A DNA stretch of 64,000 nucleotides from Flavobacterium aquiphilum (GCF_027111335.1 NZ_CP114288.1:2666001-2730000); one strand, 5' to 3'. Counted from the first letter of the stretch, positions 26,861-37,407 are shown. A program made the numbers and translations. The notes: generated from the sequence alone by a model not told the origin.

Positions 26861-29800
26861 ATGGTTCCAAAATTACATTTTCCTACTTCATTTTCATTTT
26901 ATTCTTTTCTCGCAGTTTTCATTCTCTTTTTTTACTCAAAAGAAGTCAATGCACAATGTGCTGGAAATGACAATGTAATGCTTACAGTTTGTGATATTGC
27001 AAATCCAAGTAGTAAAACCGTCAATTTGTATTCCCAATTAGGAGGCACACCAACTGCAGGTGGAACATGGAATGATGATGATAACTCAGGGGGATTAAAT
27101 AAAACTACTGGTGTTTTAAATGCTCAGCAAATCAAGAGAAGTGGTATCTATCATTACACCTACACTGTTACTGGAGTTTCCGGCTGTATAGACAATACCG
27201 CCACTGTAACTGTAACAATAGGAGGATATACCGGAATTCCTGCTCCAACTGCTTCAATTTGTAGTTCGGAAACAGCATATAATCTGTTTCAGGTTTTTGA
27301 AGGAATCCCTAGTGTATCTCCTCAAATTAATGGCACCTGGCATGATGATGATAACTCAGGAGGGCTAAATACAATAACAGGAACACTAAATGCTTCAATC
27401 CCGGTTCCTGATGATAATTATTCTTATACTTATTCTATTGGTGCGATCGGCTCATGTCCGGCACCTCCTCCTTCCAAAGTTTACGTAGCTATATATCGCT
27501 CTCCAAAACCTGGAACACCTTCTAATTTATCATTATGTTCCGATCAAGTATCTGGTTATACTGGCGTTGACCTAAATTCAAGAATAAGTGGAGCAGATCC
27601 CGGTGGGATTTGGAGCGAAACAACGACTTCTGAAATAAGTGGTCCTACTGACAGTACTATAGATATCCAAAATATTTACAATACCAAAGGCGCTGGAGTT
27701 TATTCTTTTACATATACCGTAAGTTCTAACAATACTGTTTGTTCCAGCAAATCATCAACTGTATTTATATCTATAGGAAAACAACTGGATTTCACTGGTG
27801 CAACTTTAACGGTAACCCCGGATATTTGTGAAAATTATATGACTACAACAAACTATACGGGAATTTTGACACAAGGAACGGAAGTTATTGCAGATGGTCA
27901 ATACGAAGTTACCTATTCTATATCTGGAGTTGGTTCTGGTTACAGAACAAGACAAAATTTTTCCAGTGGTATGCTAGTATTTCCAATACCTACATCAAAT
28001 TTTCAACAAGTTAGAGACTACACAATAAGTATTACAAATATTACATTTATAGCTAATCCCGTTAACTGCCCTAATATAATTGGTGCAATTCAAGATGTAT
28101 TGCATATTTATCCAAATCCCAAAATTAATTCAGCTACACTTACTATTCCTCCGGTTTGTCAAACCTTTGATGCAATAGTCAATTTTTCAGGCACATCCAA
28201 TCTGTCTGATGGAAATTATGATATTATTTATAATTTAAGTGGCAGCAATCTAATCAATGGTGTGCCTGCCAGTCTTGCTGTAACAGGAGGATTAGCAACA
28301 TTTAATATCCCAAGTCTTTTGATTCCTAAAGTTGGTACTACAACAATTTCAATTGTAAAGATTACTAATTCTATAACCGGTTGTACAAGTACATCAACTC
28401 TCAAACAAAATTTCGTTGTAAATCCATCATTGGATATGACAAACTTGACAGTAACTATAAAAGATATATGTCAAGGGCAACCAGCAAACATAAAATTAGC
28501 AGGTTTAGGAACATTGACAAACGTTAGTATTACATATGATATTTCAGGGGCAAACACAGTTAATTCTAAAACTATTCCATTAACAGTAGTCTCTGGGCAA
28601 ACCAGTTTTGATATCCCAACAGCCGATGTTACAAATCCGGGGATAACTAATTTCACTATAACTAATATCGTAAATGACTTAACTGGCTGTTCTCTGGCGC
28701 TCAACAAAAAAACTAATTTTACAGTAACTATTGCGCCAAACATTCCTACTGCAAATGATCAAATTTTTTGCTCTTCTGACAACCCAACGGTAGCCAGTTT
28801 GCAACCTAAAGGCAGTCAATACCGATGGTTTGATTCAGCCACAAGTACTGTTCCTTTGGTAAGTACTACACCTTTAGTTACCGGGAATTACTTTGTAAAA
28901 GAGGTAAGTGCAATAACTGGTTGTGAATCGGGGTTGAAAATGATCGCTGTACAAAATAATCCTACTCCTCAAATCGATGGCGCTACTGTAAGTATTGCAG
29001 CTGTTTGTCAAAGTTTTGAAGTAAAAGTAGATTTGACTAATTCTAATGTTGCCAATGGTAATTATGATGTTCTTTATAATTTGAGTGGCAGTAATATTGC
29101 TAATGCAGTACCCGCAGTATTAACTGTTGCAAATAAATTTGGTTCGTTTATTATTCCAAAAAATTTAGTTCCAAATGTAGGTACAAGCACAGTTGCAATA
29201 ACAAAAATCACCAATCCTATTACAGGCTGCTCTAGTTCTGTTTCTCTTAGTAAATCCTTTACAGTAAATCCTTTACCCGATATAAGTAAATTAGTAGTTA
29301 CGATCAAAAATACTTGTCAAGGTCAGCCAGCAACCATAAAATTATCCGGCTTAGGAAATTTAACCGCAATTAATATTAATTATTCCCTAACAGGGGCTAA
29401 CTCGGTTCCTTTACAAACTATTCCATTAACAGTAGTTAATGGAGATACTAGTTTTGTTGTTTCAGAAACTGACATTGTCAACCTTGGATTAACGACTTTT
29501 ACAATGACCGATATAACTAACACAGTAACCGGTTGTCCATTGCCAGTAAACATCAAAGTTGATTTTACGGTAACTTCTGTCCCAAACAAACCTGTCGCAA
29601 ATAATCAGGCTTTTTGTGAAATAGACAATGCAACCGTAGCTAGTTTGGTCCCAAGCGGAAATCAATACAATTGGTATAATTCTGCCACAAGTACAACTCC
29701 TTTACCATTAAATACACCTTTAACAACTGGAAAATATTACATCAAAGGAGTCAATTCGACTACAAGTTGCGAATCACAGGCAACCACTATAAGTGTCCAA

Positions 29801-30358
29801 GTAAATTCTGTTCAAATTCCCGTTTTGAAACCAAATGGCGATCAATTTTGCGGAATAAATAAACCAACAATTTTAAATTTATCCAACAATACAACCGCCT
29901 CGGCAAATTTAGCTTGGTATGATGCTGTTACAAACGGAACTCTATTTCCTAACACGCATTTGCTTCAAGAAGGAGTAACTTATTATGGACTTGATTACGA
30001 TACAACAACCAAATGTTATTCCAGTCCATTATCAGTAACCGTTTCATTAACCGATTGTAATGTTACACCTGATGGAGTAAAAATTCCTGATGGATTTTCT
30101 CCAAACGGTGATGGTGTAAATGATACTTTTCAAATTGTTGATATCGAATTTTCCTTTCCAAATTACACCTTGGAAATTTTTAATAGATACGGGAACATAC
30201 TATTCAAAGGAGATATCAACAAACCAGCGTGGGATGGAAAAAATTCCAATTCAAGCTTTATCAGCGGAGATGCTCCTACAGGTGTTTATTTCTATATAAT
30301 CAATTATAATAAAAATAATCAGCCTCCAAAACAAGGTCAACTTTATCTAAACCGATAA
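26861..30358 (+). CDS. Large secreted type IX cargo with gliding-motility-type C-terminal domain
   Basis: An 1165-residue exported protein with a long N-terminal signal (FYSFLAVFILFFYSKEVNAQ). The body is a series of Thr/Asn/Ser-rich beta domains of about 120 residues. Two pairs are close internal repeats (GNYDIIYNLSGSNLINGVPA and GNYDVLYNLSGSNIANAVPA; LVVTIKNTCQGQPATIKLSG and LTVTIKDICQGQPANIKLAG). The C-terminus (KIPDGFSPNGDGVNDTFQI, then YTLEIFNRYGNILFKG and WDGKN) is the type B type IX sorting domain. It is likely a surface adhesin or filament; its SprF-like partner lies directly downstream. Confidence 0.88.
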   Translation: MVPKLHFPTSFSFYSFLAVFILFFYSKEVNAQCAGNDNVMLTVCDIANPSSKTVNLYSQLGGTPTAGGTWNDDDNSGGLNKTTGVLNAQQIKRSGIYHYTYTVTGVSGCIDNTATVTVTIGGYTGIPAPTASICSSETAYNLFQVFEGIPSVSPQINGTWHDDDNSGGLNTITGTLNASIPVPDDNYSYTYSIGAIGSCPAPPPSKVYVAIYRSPKPGTPSNLSLCSDQVSGYTGVDLNSRISGADPGGIWSETTTSEISGPTDSTIDIQNIYNTKGAGVYSFTYTVSSNNTVCSSKSSTVFISIGKQLDFTGATLTVTPDICENYMTTTNYTGILTQGTEVIADGQYEVTYSISGVGSGYRTRQNFSSGMLVFPIPTSNFQQVRDYTISITNITFIANPVNCPNIIGAIQDVLHIYPNPKINSATLTIPPVCQTFDAIVNFSGTSNLSDGNYDIIYNLSGSNLINGVPASLAVTGGLATFNIPSLLIPKVGTTTISIVKITNSITGCTSTSTLKQNFVVNPSLDMTNLTVTIKDICQGQPANIKLAGLGTLTNVSITYDISGANTVNSKTIPLTVVSGQTSFDIPTADVTNPGITNFTITNIVNDLTGCSLALNKKTNFTVTIAPNIPTANDQIFCSSDNPTVASLQPKGSQYRWFDSATSTVPLVSTTPLVTGNYFVKEVSAITGCESGLKMIAVQNNPTPQIDGATVSIAAVCQSFEVKVDLTNSNVANGNYDVLYNLSGSNIANAVPAVLTVANKFGSFIIPKNLVPNVGTSTVAITKITNPITGCSSSVSLSKSFTVNPLPDISKLVVTIKNTCQGQPATIKLSGLGNLTAININYSLTGANSVPLQTIPLTVVNGDTSFVVSETDIVNLGLTTFTMTDITNTVTGCPLPVNIKVDFTVTSVPNKPVANNQAFCEIDNATVASLVPSGNQYNWYNSATSTTPLPLNTPLTTGKYYIKGVNSTTSCESQATTISVQVNSVQIPVLKPNGDQFCGINKPTILNLSNNTTASANLAWYDAVTNGTLFPNTHLLQEGVTYYGLDYDTTTKCYSSPLSVTVSLTDCNVTPDGVKIPDGFSPNGDGVNDTFQIVDIEFSFPNYTLEIFNRYGNILFKGDINKPAWDGKNSNSSFISGDAPTGVYFYIINYNKNNQPPKQGQLYLNR

Positions 30359-30437
30359 TTCATTCCTGAATCCTAATAATCACAGAAGCGAATTAGCGAA
30401 GTAAAAAATAATGATATTAAAAACAACTTTTATATAT

Positions 30438-31373
30438 ATGAAAAAAATAATACTTCTAGTGTTTTTTTTCCTTTCTATACTAAAGGCAACAGCCCAACAA
30501 GATCCGCATTTCACTCAATACATGAACAATATGAGTGTGGTAAATCCTGCTTATGCAACAGCAACTCCAGCAATACTTAATTTAGGAAGTTTATATCGTT
30601 ACCAATGGGCTGGAATTGAAGGTGCGCCAAAAACCTTGACTTTATTTGCACACACCCCGATTAATGAAAAAATTGAAACTGGCTTCTCTCTGGTTTCAGA
30701 TAATATAGGAAATGGCGCTAAAAAAGAAACTAATTTCTTTGCTGATTTTGCCTATGTCGTTCAAATGAATGAAAGACATAAACTTTCACTTGGACTAAAA
30801 GCTGGTTTTTCATCAATAAGTACAAATTTTAATGGTTTTCAATTGAACAGCGGTGATATTTCTACAGATGAAGCATTTGCAGAAAACATAAACGAGAGCA
30901 TACCCAATATTGGAGTAGGAGCCTATTATTTCACTGATAATTATTACATCGGGCTTTCTGCACCAAACCTGCTTTCGATAGATCATATCAATATAAGGCC
31001 TACTACAAATTCCTTTGGCAAACAAGAAATACACACCTATTTAACCGGAGGTTATGTTTTTGATATTAATGAATCCTTCAAATTAAAACCAGCGGCAATG
31101 GCTATTTTTGTAAAAGGAGCTCCCGTATCGGTAGATTTAACCGCCAATGTTTTGTATAATGAAAAATTCGAACTTGGGGCAGCTTATCGATTTGATGATT
31201 CTGTAAGTCTATTGATGAATGTTAATGTAAGTCCGAGTTTAAGGATTGGATATTCTTATGATTATATCACTTCCAATTTAAGTCAATTCAGTTCCGGTTC
31301 ACATGAAATTGTATTGTTGTACAACTTGGATTTATTGGGCAAAGGATACGACAGATCACCTAGGTTTTTTTAA
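30438..31373 (+). CDS. PorP/SprF-family type IX membrane protein
   Basis: A 311-residue outer-membrane protein. I start at 30438 because the signal peptide begins there (MKKIILLVFFFLSILKATAQ). The mature start QDPHFTQYMNNMSVVNPAYA is the hallmark of the PorP/SprF family. In Flavobacterium, SprF is needed for secretion of the type B cargo SprB, and such genes usually sit just after their cargo gene, as here. It is therefore a probable dedicated partner of the 1165-residue protein. Confidence 0.87.
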   Translation: MKKIILLVFFFLSILKATAQQDPHFTQYMNNMSVVNPAYATATPAILNLGSLYRYQWAGIEGAPKTLTLFAHTPINEKIETGFSLVSDNIGNGAKKETNFFADFAYVVQMNERHKLSLGLKAGFSSISTNFNGFQLNSGDISTDEAFAENINESIPNIGVGAYYFTDNYYIGLSAPNLLSIDHINIRPTTNSFGKQEIHTYLTGGYVFDINESFKLKPAAMAIFVKGAPVSVDLTANVLYNEKFELGAAYRFDDSVSLLMNVNVSPSLRIGYSYDYITSNLSQFSSGSHEIVLLYNLDLLGKGYDRSPRFF

Positions 31374-31384
31374 AAAAGTAAAAA

Positions 31385-33613
31385 ATGAACAGAATATATA
31401 TACTCTTACTCGTATTTTCAATCCAATTTGCGAAAGCTCAGCAGCAGGATTTACAAAGGGCAAACCAATTGTTTAACAAAACCTACTATAGTTATGCCAT
31501 ACCGTTGTACGAAAAAATTAGCGAGAAAAACCAATCTGAAGAAATACTTCAAAATTTAGGTGATTGTTATTATTTCACTAATAACTATGACAAAGCCCAG
31601 GAATTGTATTCTCTTTTATTCCAAAGTAAAGGCAAAGAACTTAATGAAGAATATTATTTTCGATACGCCCAAACATTGAAAGCAAAAGGAAAATATAATG
31701 AAGCAAATGACATTATGCGAAAGTTTTATCAGGCTTCTAACAATACAAAGGCAATTGAAAAATTAGACAGTGACATCAAAATTTTAAAAAATATCAGTGC
31801 AATCGGCGATAGATTTAATATCCAAAATTTAGCCATAAACACAGTAAATTCAGAGTTTGGTGCAGTTGTTTTTAATGATAATTTAGTATTTGCAGCAGTC
31901 AAAAAGAAACCCAATCTGTTTGATAAAACCTACAAATGGAATAATGAGTCCTATCTCAACTTAGTCAGTATCCCATTGAAAAAGATGAAAGCGAATGATT
32001 CCATTGTTAATTATTTTTTGAAAGATTTGAAATCACCCATGCATGAATCGAATGCCATATTTACAAAAGATGGTAAATTCATGTATTTTACCCGAAACAA
32101 TTCACACAACGGCAGCAGAGCGAAAAATGCAGACAAAATATCAAATATTCAAATTTTCAGAGCTGAGTTTGTAAAAGATAAATGGGCCAATATTACAGCA
32201 CTGTCATTCAACAGCCCTGATTATTCCGTTGAACATCCTGCTTTGAGTCCGGATGAAAAAACATTGTATTTCGCATCTGATATGCCGGGAACATTGGGAT
32301 CTTTCGATATCTTCAGTGTTTCAATAGATGGTAATACTTATGGTAAACCCGTTAATTTGGGAGATAAAATAAACACTCCTAAAAGAGAACAATTTCCATT
32401 TGTGTCCAACGACAATAAATTATATTTTTCTTCAAATGGGCATGAAGGCTATGGAGCTTTGGATATTTTTGTTTCAAATATTCAGGGCAATTCCTATTCT
32501 AAAGCAGTGAATGTTGGGCTTCCTGTAAACTCAAGTTACGACGATTTTGCCTTTTATATCGATGCTGACACCAAGGAAGGTTATTTTTCTTCGGATAGGC
32601 CGGGAGGTAAAGGAAAGGATGATATTTACTCATTGAAAGAAACCAAAGAATTACTTATAGAAGATTGCAAACAATATATTGCTGGTATAATAATTGATAC
32701 TGATTCGCACGTAGCATTAGAAAATGCTGTTGTAATCTTAAAAAGTGGAACCAATCAGGAGCTTGAAAAAGTAAGCACGACTGCTGACGGAAAATTTAGT
32801 TTTACGATTCCATGCGAATCTAATTATTCTCTTTTTGCGACCAAAGAAAATTATACCGAGAACACAAAATCATTGCGTATTTCTGCAGAAAGGAATAAAT
32901 CGAATGACGGCTCTATGGAAATTCGCTCTCTCGAAATTATCAAAAAAGAAGAGCAAATCGCTTTGGAGAAAAAAGCAGCTGCCGATTTACTTATTGCCCA
33001 ACAATTGAAAGCTGCTGAATTAGCTGCATTGGAACAAAAAAAGAAAGCCGATGCAATTGCCTTGAAGCAAAAGAAAAAAGACGACGCTATTGCTCTTGAA
33101 GCTAAAAGATTAGCAGATTTGGAAGCTAAAGAACAAATGAAAAAAGACAAACTGGCTGCTGACAAAAAAGAAAGAGAAATCGCTGAAGCCAAGAAAAAAG
33201 AAAAAATAGCGGCTATTGTGGCAGCCGAGAAAGATGTGGTTAAAGATAAAGATCGATTAATCATCAAAACCGATCCTATTTATTTTGATTACAATATGTG
33301 GTATATCAGAAAAGAATCCAAAAAAATACTGAATCGTGTTGTTGAATTAATGAACAAATATCCAAACATGGTTGTAGAAATTGGTTCTCACACAGACAAT
33401 CGTGGTAATGCAAAATTCAACGCGAATCTTTCTCAAAAAAGAGCTGATGCAACTCGAACTTATATTTTGGAACAAGGAATCTCCAAAAGTAGAATTTTTG
33501 CCAAAGGATATGGAGAATCTGTGCCTATTGTAAAATGTATTCCTGAAGATTCCTGTGACGAAGAACAGCACGAATTAAACAGAAGAAGTGAATTTGTGAT
33601 TAAGAATTTGTAA
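31385..33613 (+). CDS. OmpA-family protein with TPR and WD40-like repeats
   Basis: A 742-residue exported protein. Order of parts: signal peptide, TPR-like helices (residues 20-130), beta-propeller repeats with SPDEKTLYFASDMPGTLGSF and NDNKLYFSSNGHEGYG, a carboxypeptidase-regulatory-like domain (GIIIDTDSHVALENAVVILK), a Lys/Ala-rich coiled coil (about 540-620), and a C-terminal OmpA domain (VEIGSHTDNRGNAKFNANLSQ). The OmpA part should bind peptidoglycan, anchoring the secretion or adhesin complex. It is the third gene of a recurrent flavobacterial cargo-SprF-OmpA trio, 11 bp after the PorP/SprF gene. Confidence 0.85.
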   Translation: MNRIYILLLVFSIQFAKAQQQDLQRANQLFNKTYYSYAIPLYEKISEKNQSEEILQNLGDCYYFTNNYDKAQELYSLLFQSKGKELNEEYYFRYAQTLKAKGKYNEANDIMRKFYQASNNTKAIEKLDSDIKILKNISAIGDRFNIQNLAINTVNSEFGAVVFNDNLVFAAVKKKPNLFDKTYKWNNESYLNLVSIPLKKMKANDSIVNYFLKDLKSPMHESNAIFTKDGKFMYFTRNNSHNGSRAKNADKISNIQIFRAEFVKDKWANITALSFNSPDYSVEHPALSPDEKTLYFASDMPGTLGSFDIFSVSIDGNTYGKPVNLGDKINTPKREQFPFVSNDNKLYFSSNGHEGYGALDIFVSNIQGNSYSKAVNVGLPVNSSYDDFAFYIDADTKEGYFSSDRPGGKGKDDIYSLKETKELLIEDCKQYIAGIIIDTDSHVALENAVVILKSGTNQELEKVSTTADGKFSFTIPCESNYSLFATKENYTENTKSLRISAERNKSNDGSMEIRSLEIIKKEEQIALEKKAAADLLIAQQLKAAELAALEQKKKADAIALKQKKKDDAIALEAKRLADLEAKEQMKKDKLAADKKEREIAEAKKKEKIAAIVAAEKDVVKDKDRLIIKTDPIYFDYNMWYIRKESKKILNRVVELMNKYPNMVVEIGSHTDNRGNAKFNANLSQKRADATRTYILEQGISKSRIFAKGYGESVPIVKCIPEDSCDEEQHELNRRSEFVIKNL

Positions 33614-33689
33614 AATAATTAAAGCTTTTATAAATTGATTTGATTGCCGTTTTCTTGTCGTAAATTAGTACAGCTAAAAAAAAAGTCCC

Positions 33690-34124
33690 ATGAAAACGAA
33701 AATAATCTTTATAAGTTTAGTGCTGGTGTTTACACTATCGACTTTTGCTCAAAGAAGAATAGATTATGAAAAATTACCTGCCAGTTCACAGGAATTTCTA
33801 AATACTTATTTCAGTAGCTATCCTGTTATTATTGCAAAAAAGGACAGAGAAAATGGCGAAAAAGGTTATATAGTAAAGCTCAAAAACGGAATGCATGTAG
33901 AATTTTGGAAAGACGGATCATACCGAGAAGTTAACGGTGGTAACAAACCTATTCCAACCGGATTTATTCCGAAATCAGTTCTTAAATACGTGACAAAAAA
34001 GTATCCAAAAGAAAAAATAACTCGTATTGATTACGGACACGAAAACCTTGAAGTGAATTTGACACACAATATTGCTTTGAAATTCACCAAAGATGGAATG
34101 ATAAAAAAGGGGAGAAGGACTTAG
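33690..34124 (+). CDS. PepSY-like exported protein
   Basis: A 144-residue protein with signal peptide MKTKIIFISLVLVFTLSTFA. Two similar halves (LPASSQEFLNTYFSSYPVII...YIVKLKNGMHVEFWKDGSY and IPKSVLKYVTKKYPKEKITR...EVNLTHNIALKFTKDGM) match the PepSY-like/DUF2874 fold, which resembles beta-lactamase inhibitor proteins. Its role is unknown. It lies 76 bp after the OmpA gene and ends at a terminator. Confidence 0.7.
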   Translation: MKTKIIFISLVLVFTLSTFAQRRIDYEKLPASSQEFLNTYFSSYPVIIAKKDRENGEKGYIVKLKNGMHVEFWKDGSYREVNGGNKPIPTGFIPKSVLKYVTKKYPKEKITRIDYGHENLEVNLTHNIALKFTKDGMIKKGRRT

Positions 34125-34132
34125 TTTTGAAC

Positions 34133-34174
34133 ATAAAAAATCCCAATATTTTTAAGCAGTATTGGGGTTTTTTA
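34133..34174 (+). terminator. Terminator after the PepSY-like gene
   Basis: AAAAAATCCCAATA pairs with TATTGGGGTTTTTT around a short AT-rich loop. Confidence 0.8.
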
Positions 34175-34439
34175 TGTTTTGATTAAAATTATTCAAAAAG
34201 AATTTTTAGGAGAGTCTTATTGTCGAGATCAAGAATAGCCCGACTGCATTATGGAAAGTGGTAAATGAGCGGTTGCTGAATTAGCCCCTTTTTACAATGG
34301 GGTTCCGCCCAAAACTTTTTTGAATAAAAGGATATTTTTGGTTTTATTTATCAGTAAAGATGTTCATAAATTGTTTTTCTATTTTAGAAGTATAAAAAAT
34401 GACTTAATTTTACATTAAAATAATTTAAAAGTAAATAGA
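34175..34439. other. Intergenic region upstream of menB
   Basis: The gap contains a short GC-richer segment (34230-34315, with AATAGCCCGACTGCATTATGG and AGCCCCTTTTTACAATGGGG) that may be the remains of a dispersed flavobacterial repeat. The last 60 bp are AT-rich, with TAATTTTA as a one-mismatch -7 element for menB. No gene is supported. Confidence 0.4.
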
Positions 34440-35270
34440 ATGGATTGGATAACCGCCAAAGAATTTGAAGATATAACCTATAAAAAATGCAATGGTGTTG
34501 CGCGAATTGCATTTAACAGACCCAATGTACGCAATGCTTTTAGACCTAAAACTACATCAGAATTATACCAAGCTTTTTATGATGCGCAAGAGGATACTTC
34601 GATAGGGGTGGTTTTGCTTTCCGCAGAAGGGCCATCGACTAAGGATGGAGTGTATTCTTTTTGCAGTGGTGGTGATCAAAATGCCCGTGGACACCAAGGT
34701 TATGTGGGTGATGATGGACAACATCGATTGAATATTCTTGAAGTTCAGCGATTGATTCGTTTTATGCCGAAAGTGGTTATTGCGGTCGTTCCCGGTTGGG
34801 CAGTAGGAGGCGGACATAGTTTGCACGTGGTTTGTGATATGACTTTGGCGAGTAAAGAGCATGCTATTTTTAAACAGACAGATGCTGATGTTACAAGTTT
34901 TGATGGAGGATACGGATCTGCTTATCTTGCCAAAATGGTTGGACAGAAAAAAGCCCGTGAAATTTTCTTCTTGGGACGTAATTATTCTGCTCAGGAGGCT
35001 TTTGAAATGGGTATGGTCAATGCTGTTATTCCTCATGATGAGTTGGAAGAGACTGCTTATCAATGGGCACAAGAGGTTTTGGCTAAATCGCCTACTTCGA
35101 TCAAAATGTTGAAATTTGCCATGAATTTAACGGATGACGGTATGGTGGGACAACAAGTTTTTGCCGGTGAAGCGACGAGACTTGCTTATATGACTGAAGA
35201 AGCCAAAGAAGGAAGAAACGCGTTTCTTGAAAAACGTAAACCAAATTTTGAAAAAAAATGGTTGCCTTAA
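34440..35270 (+). CDS. menB: 1,4-dihydroxy-2-naphthoyl-CoA synthase
   Basis: A 276-residue crotonase-fold enzyme that closes the second ring in menaquinone synthesis. The motifs VARIAFNRPNVRNAFRPKT, YSFCSGGDQNARG, VPGWAVGGGHSLHVVCDMT and DADVTSFDGGYGSAYLAK are those of MenB rather than of a general enoyl-CoA hydratase. menA and menC occur downstream in the same region. Confidence 0.94.
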   Translation: MDWITAKEFEDITYKKCNGVARIAFNRPNVRNAFRPKTTSELYQAFYDAQEDTSIGVVLLSAEGPSTKDGVYSFCSGGDQNARGHQGYVGDDGQHRLNILEVQRLIRFMPKVVIAVVPGWAVGGGHSLHVVCDMTLASKEHAIFKQTDADVTSFDGGYGSAYLAKMVGQKKAREIFFLGRNYSAQEAFEMGMVNAVIPHDELEETAYQWAQEVLAKSPTSIKMLKFAMNLTDDGMVGQQVFAGEATRLAYMTEEAKEGRNAFLEKRKPNFEKKWLP

Positions 35271-35374
35271 AAAATCTCTAAAGGTTTAAGTGTTTGAAAG
35301 TTTTAAAAGTTTCAGGTTTTAGGTTTCAAATGAGCCTGTAACTTGAAACTTTGAACTTGAAATAAAATGTACAG

Positions 35375-35890
35375 ATGGAAAATTTCATAAATGAAACAAT
35401 AGATACGACCCAATTACCAAAATATGAAGAAGTTAAATTCTCTGTTTTGCACCCTGATTATTGGAAAGTGATTTTGGTTTCGCTTACTACATTCTTTTTG
35501 ATTGTTGGAATTGGAGCAGGGATTGTATTGTTGTTCAATGAGGAATTAACCCCGTTTATTTTTGAATTCAGCATTGTTTACTTGGTCTTATTAGTGATCG
35601 TGATTTTCTTTTCGAGATTGAGCTTCAAGAAAAAAGGGTTTGCTTTTCGAAATCATGATGTATTATTTCGACATGGAATAATTGCTACTAATACTCTAGT
35701 AATTCCCTATAACAGAGTACAACATGTTTCTTTGCATGAAGGCTTGATTTCGCGCATATTCGGCTTAGCGAAAATTGAAATATTCACTGCGGGAGGTAGT
35801 TCTAGTGATATAATGATTCCCGGAATTAAAAAAGAACAGGCTGAGAATATCAAACAACTGTTGATGGGGAAAATTCAAAAACAACTATAA
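35375..35890 (+). CDS. PH-domain membrane protein, YdbS type
   Basis: A 171-residue protein with two membrane segments (VILVSLTTFFLIVGIGAGIVL and IFEFSIVYLVLLVIVIFF) followed by a bacterial PH (DUF304) domain (HGIIATNTLVIPYNRVQHVSLHEG). It forms a YdbS/YdbT pair with the next gene, sharing a TAATG junction. Relatives in Bacillus are linked to resistance to membrane-active agents. Confidence 0.75.
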   Translation: MENFINETIDTTQLPKYEEVKFSVLHPDYWKVILVSLTTFFLIVGIGAGIVLLFNEELTPFIFEFSIVYLVLLVIVIFFSRLSFKKKGFAFRNHDVLFRHGIIATNTLVIPYNRVQHVSLHEGLISRIFGLAKIEIFTAGGSSSDIMIPGIKKEQAENIKQLLMGKIQKQL

Positions 35891-37407
35891 TGAGTGCCGA
35901 TTTTAATCAGCCACAACGACAGTCCATTGTGGGGATTTTGGTGATGTTTTTCTATTCCCTTCAAGAATATGCCAAGGCTTTGTGGCCTATTTTGATCATT
36001 TGGATTGTTAAATTCAATGAAATTAACAGAGGCTATTTGTTTGGCGGTATTTTGGCCGTTTTTACAATTATTGGAATCATTTCCTATTTAAAATATTTAA
36101 ACTTTACTTTTTACATCGATCAGGATAATGACGAATTCATTATTACCGAAGGTGTCTTTAATAAAACTAAAACAACCATTCAGCTTTTTAAAATTCAGCA
36201 GGTAAATATCAATCAGTCATTTATTCAAAGATTGATTGGTGTTTATGAATTGGTCGTTGATACCGCAGGTTCCAATAAAACCGAAGGTAGTATCAAGGCG
36301 ATTTCACACGAATTGGCATTGGATCTCAAAGCTCGCTTGTTGGATAATGAAAATAAAAAGGCGATTGATGTTGCTGACGTAATTGATTCACATGAATTTA
36401 TCGATGAAAAATCGATTGATAGTGAAATTCCTTTTATAAAAATCAGTTTTTTTAGTTTGTTGAAATTCGGAATTACCTCAAATTATGTAAAAAGCTTTCT
36501 TGTGCTTTTGGCATTTTTTATTTCGCTTTTTGATCACATCAAACAAATTACTGGAAAAGATGTTTTACACGATCAAAATATTGAGGATTATGTTGATAGC
36601 GGTCAGATTGCAACAGCATTTCTGATTTTGTTTATTCTTTTCTTTTTGACTGTTATCATTGTTAATTTGGTTAGAACTATTTTTACTTTTTTTGATTATA
36701 AAATAGCAAAGCAAAAAGGTTCATTACTGCTTTCTTATGGTTTGTTGAATACTAAAAGCACTATCATAAAACCTGAAAAAGTTCAAATTACAAGCGTTAC
36801 TCAGAATTTTTTCCAAAAGAAAATGGATATTTTGCACCTGAAAATTAAACAAGCTACAGGTGGGGAAAGGGAAGATCACAAGCAGCATATTGAAATTCCG
36901 GGTTGTAATAAATTAGAAAAAAACGAAATTCTGAAATTATTATTTAAAAAAATCCCCGAAAAAGGAGTGATGCTAAAACCTAATTTTAGAAAGCTTGGTT
37001 TTTCAGTTTTTCTGACTATTGGATTACCGTTGTTAGGCTTTTATTTTATTAGGGATTTGATAATAGAACAACTGCCAATGACTGACTACTTTGTATCGCT
37101 ATATGTTGTTTTTATAGGAATTATTCAATTTTTTATATTCAAAAATAACCGATTATTCATTAATAACGACTTTATAATCCTTCAAAGTGGTGCATGGGAT
37201 GTTACCAATAAAATCATTTTACCCAATAAAATTCAGGCGATTACAACTTCGCAGTTGTTTTGGCACAAAAATATCAATATCGGATCCTTAACTTTACATA
37301 CCGCAGGTGGGAATATTAGTTTTCATTTGGGTAATTTTACGGCAATAAAGCAATACGTCAATCTTTGGTTGTTCGAAATGGAAACTTCCGATAGTAATTG
37401 GATGTAG
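35890..37407 (+). CDS. PH-domain membrane protein, YdbT type
   Basis: A 505-residue membrane protein with several hydrophobic pairs and three DUF304/PH modules (FIITEGVFNKTKTTIQLFKI, LLSYGLLNTKSTIIKPEKVQ, FIILQSGAWDVTNKIILPNK), as in YdbT. The start overlaps the stop of the YdbS-type gene by one base, so the two are coupled and probably form one complex. Confidence 0.75.
   Translation: MSADFNQPQRQSIVGILVMFFYSLQEYAKALWPILIIWIVKFNEINRGYLFGGILAVFTIIGIISYLKYLNFTFYIDQDNDEFIITEGVFNKTKTTIQLFKIQQVNINQSFIQRLIGVYELVVDTAGSNKTEGSIKAISHELALDLKARLLDNENKKAIDVADVIDSHEFIDEKSIDSEIPFIKISFFSLLKFGITSNYVKSFLVLLAFFISLFDHIKQITGKDVLHDQNIEDYVDSGQIATAFLILFILFFLTVIIVNLVRTIFTFFDYKIAKQKGSLLLSYGLLNTKSTIIKPEKVQITSVTQNFFQKKMDILHLKIKQATGGEREDHKQHIEIPGCNKLEKNEILKLLFKKIPEKGVMLKPNFRKLGFSVFLTIGLPLLGFYFIRDLIIEQLPMTDYFVSLYVVFIGIIQFFIFKNNRLFINNDFIILQSGAWDVTNKIILPNKIQAITTSQLFWHKNINIGSLTLHTAGGNISFHLGNFTAIKQYVNLWLFEMETSDSNWM

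Noticed and set aside
32950..33230. Lys/Ala/Glu-rich stretch and its antisense Ser/Phe-rich frame
   Set aside because: The plus strand is a coiled-coil linker inside the OmpA-family protein; the antisense frame is its shadow.
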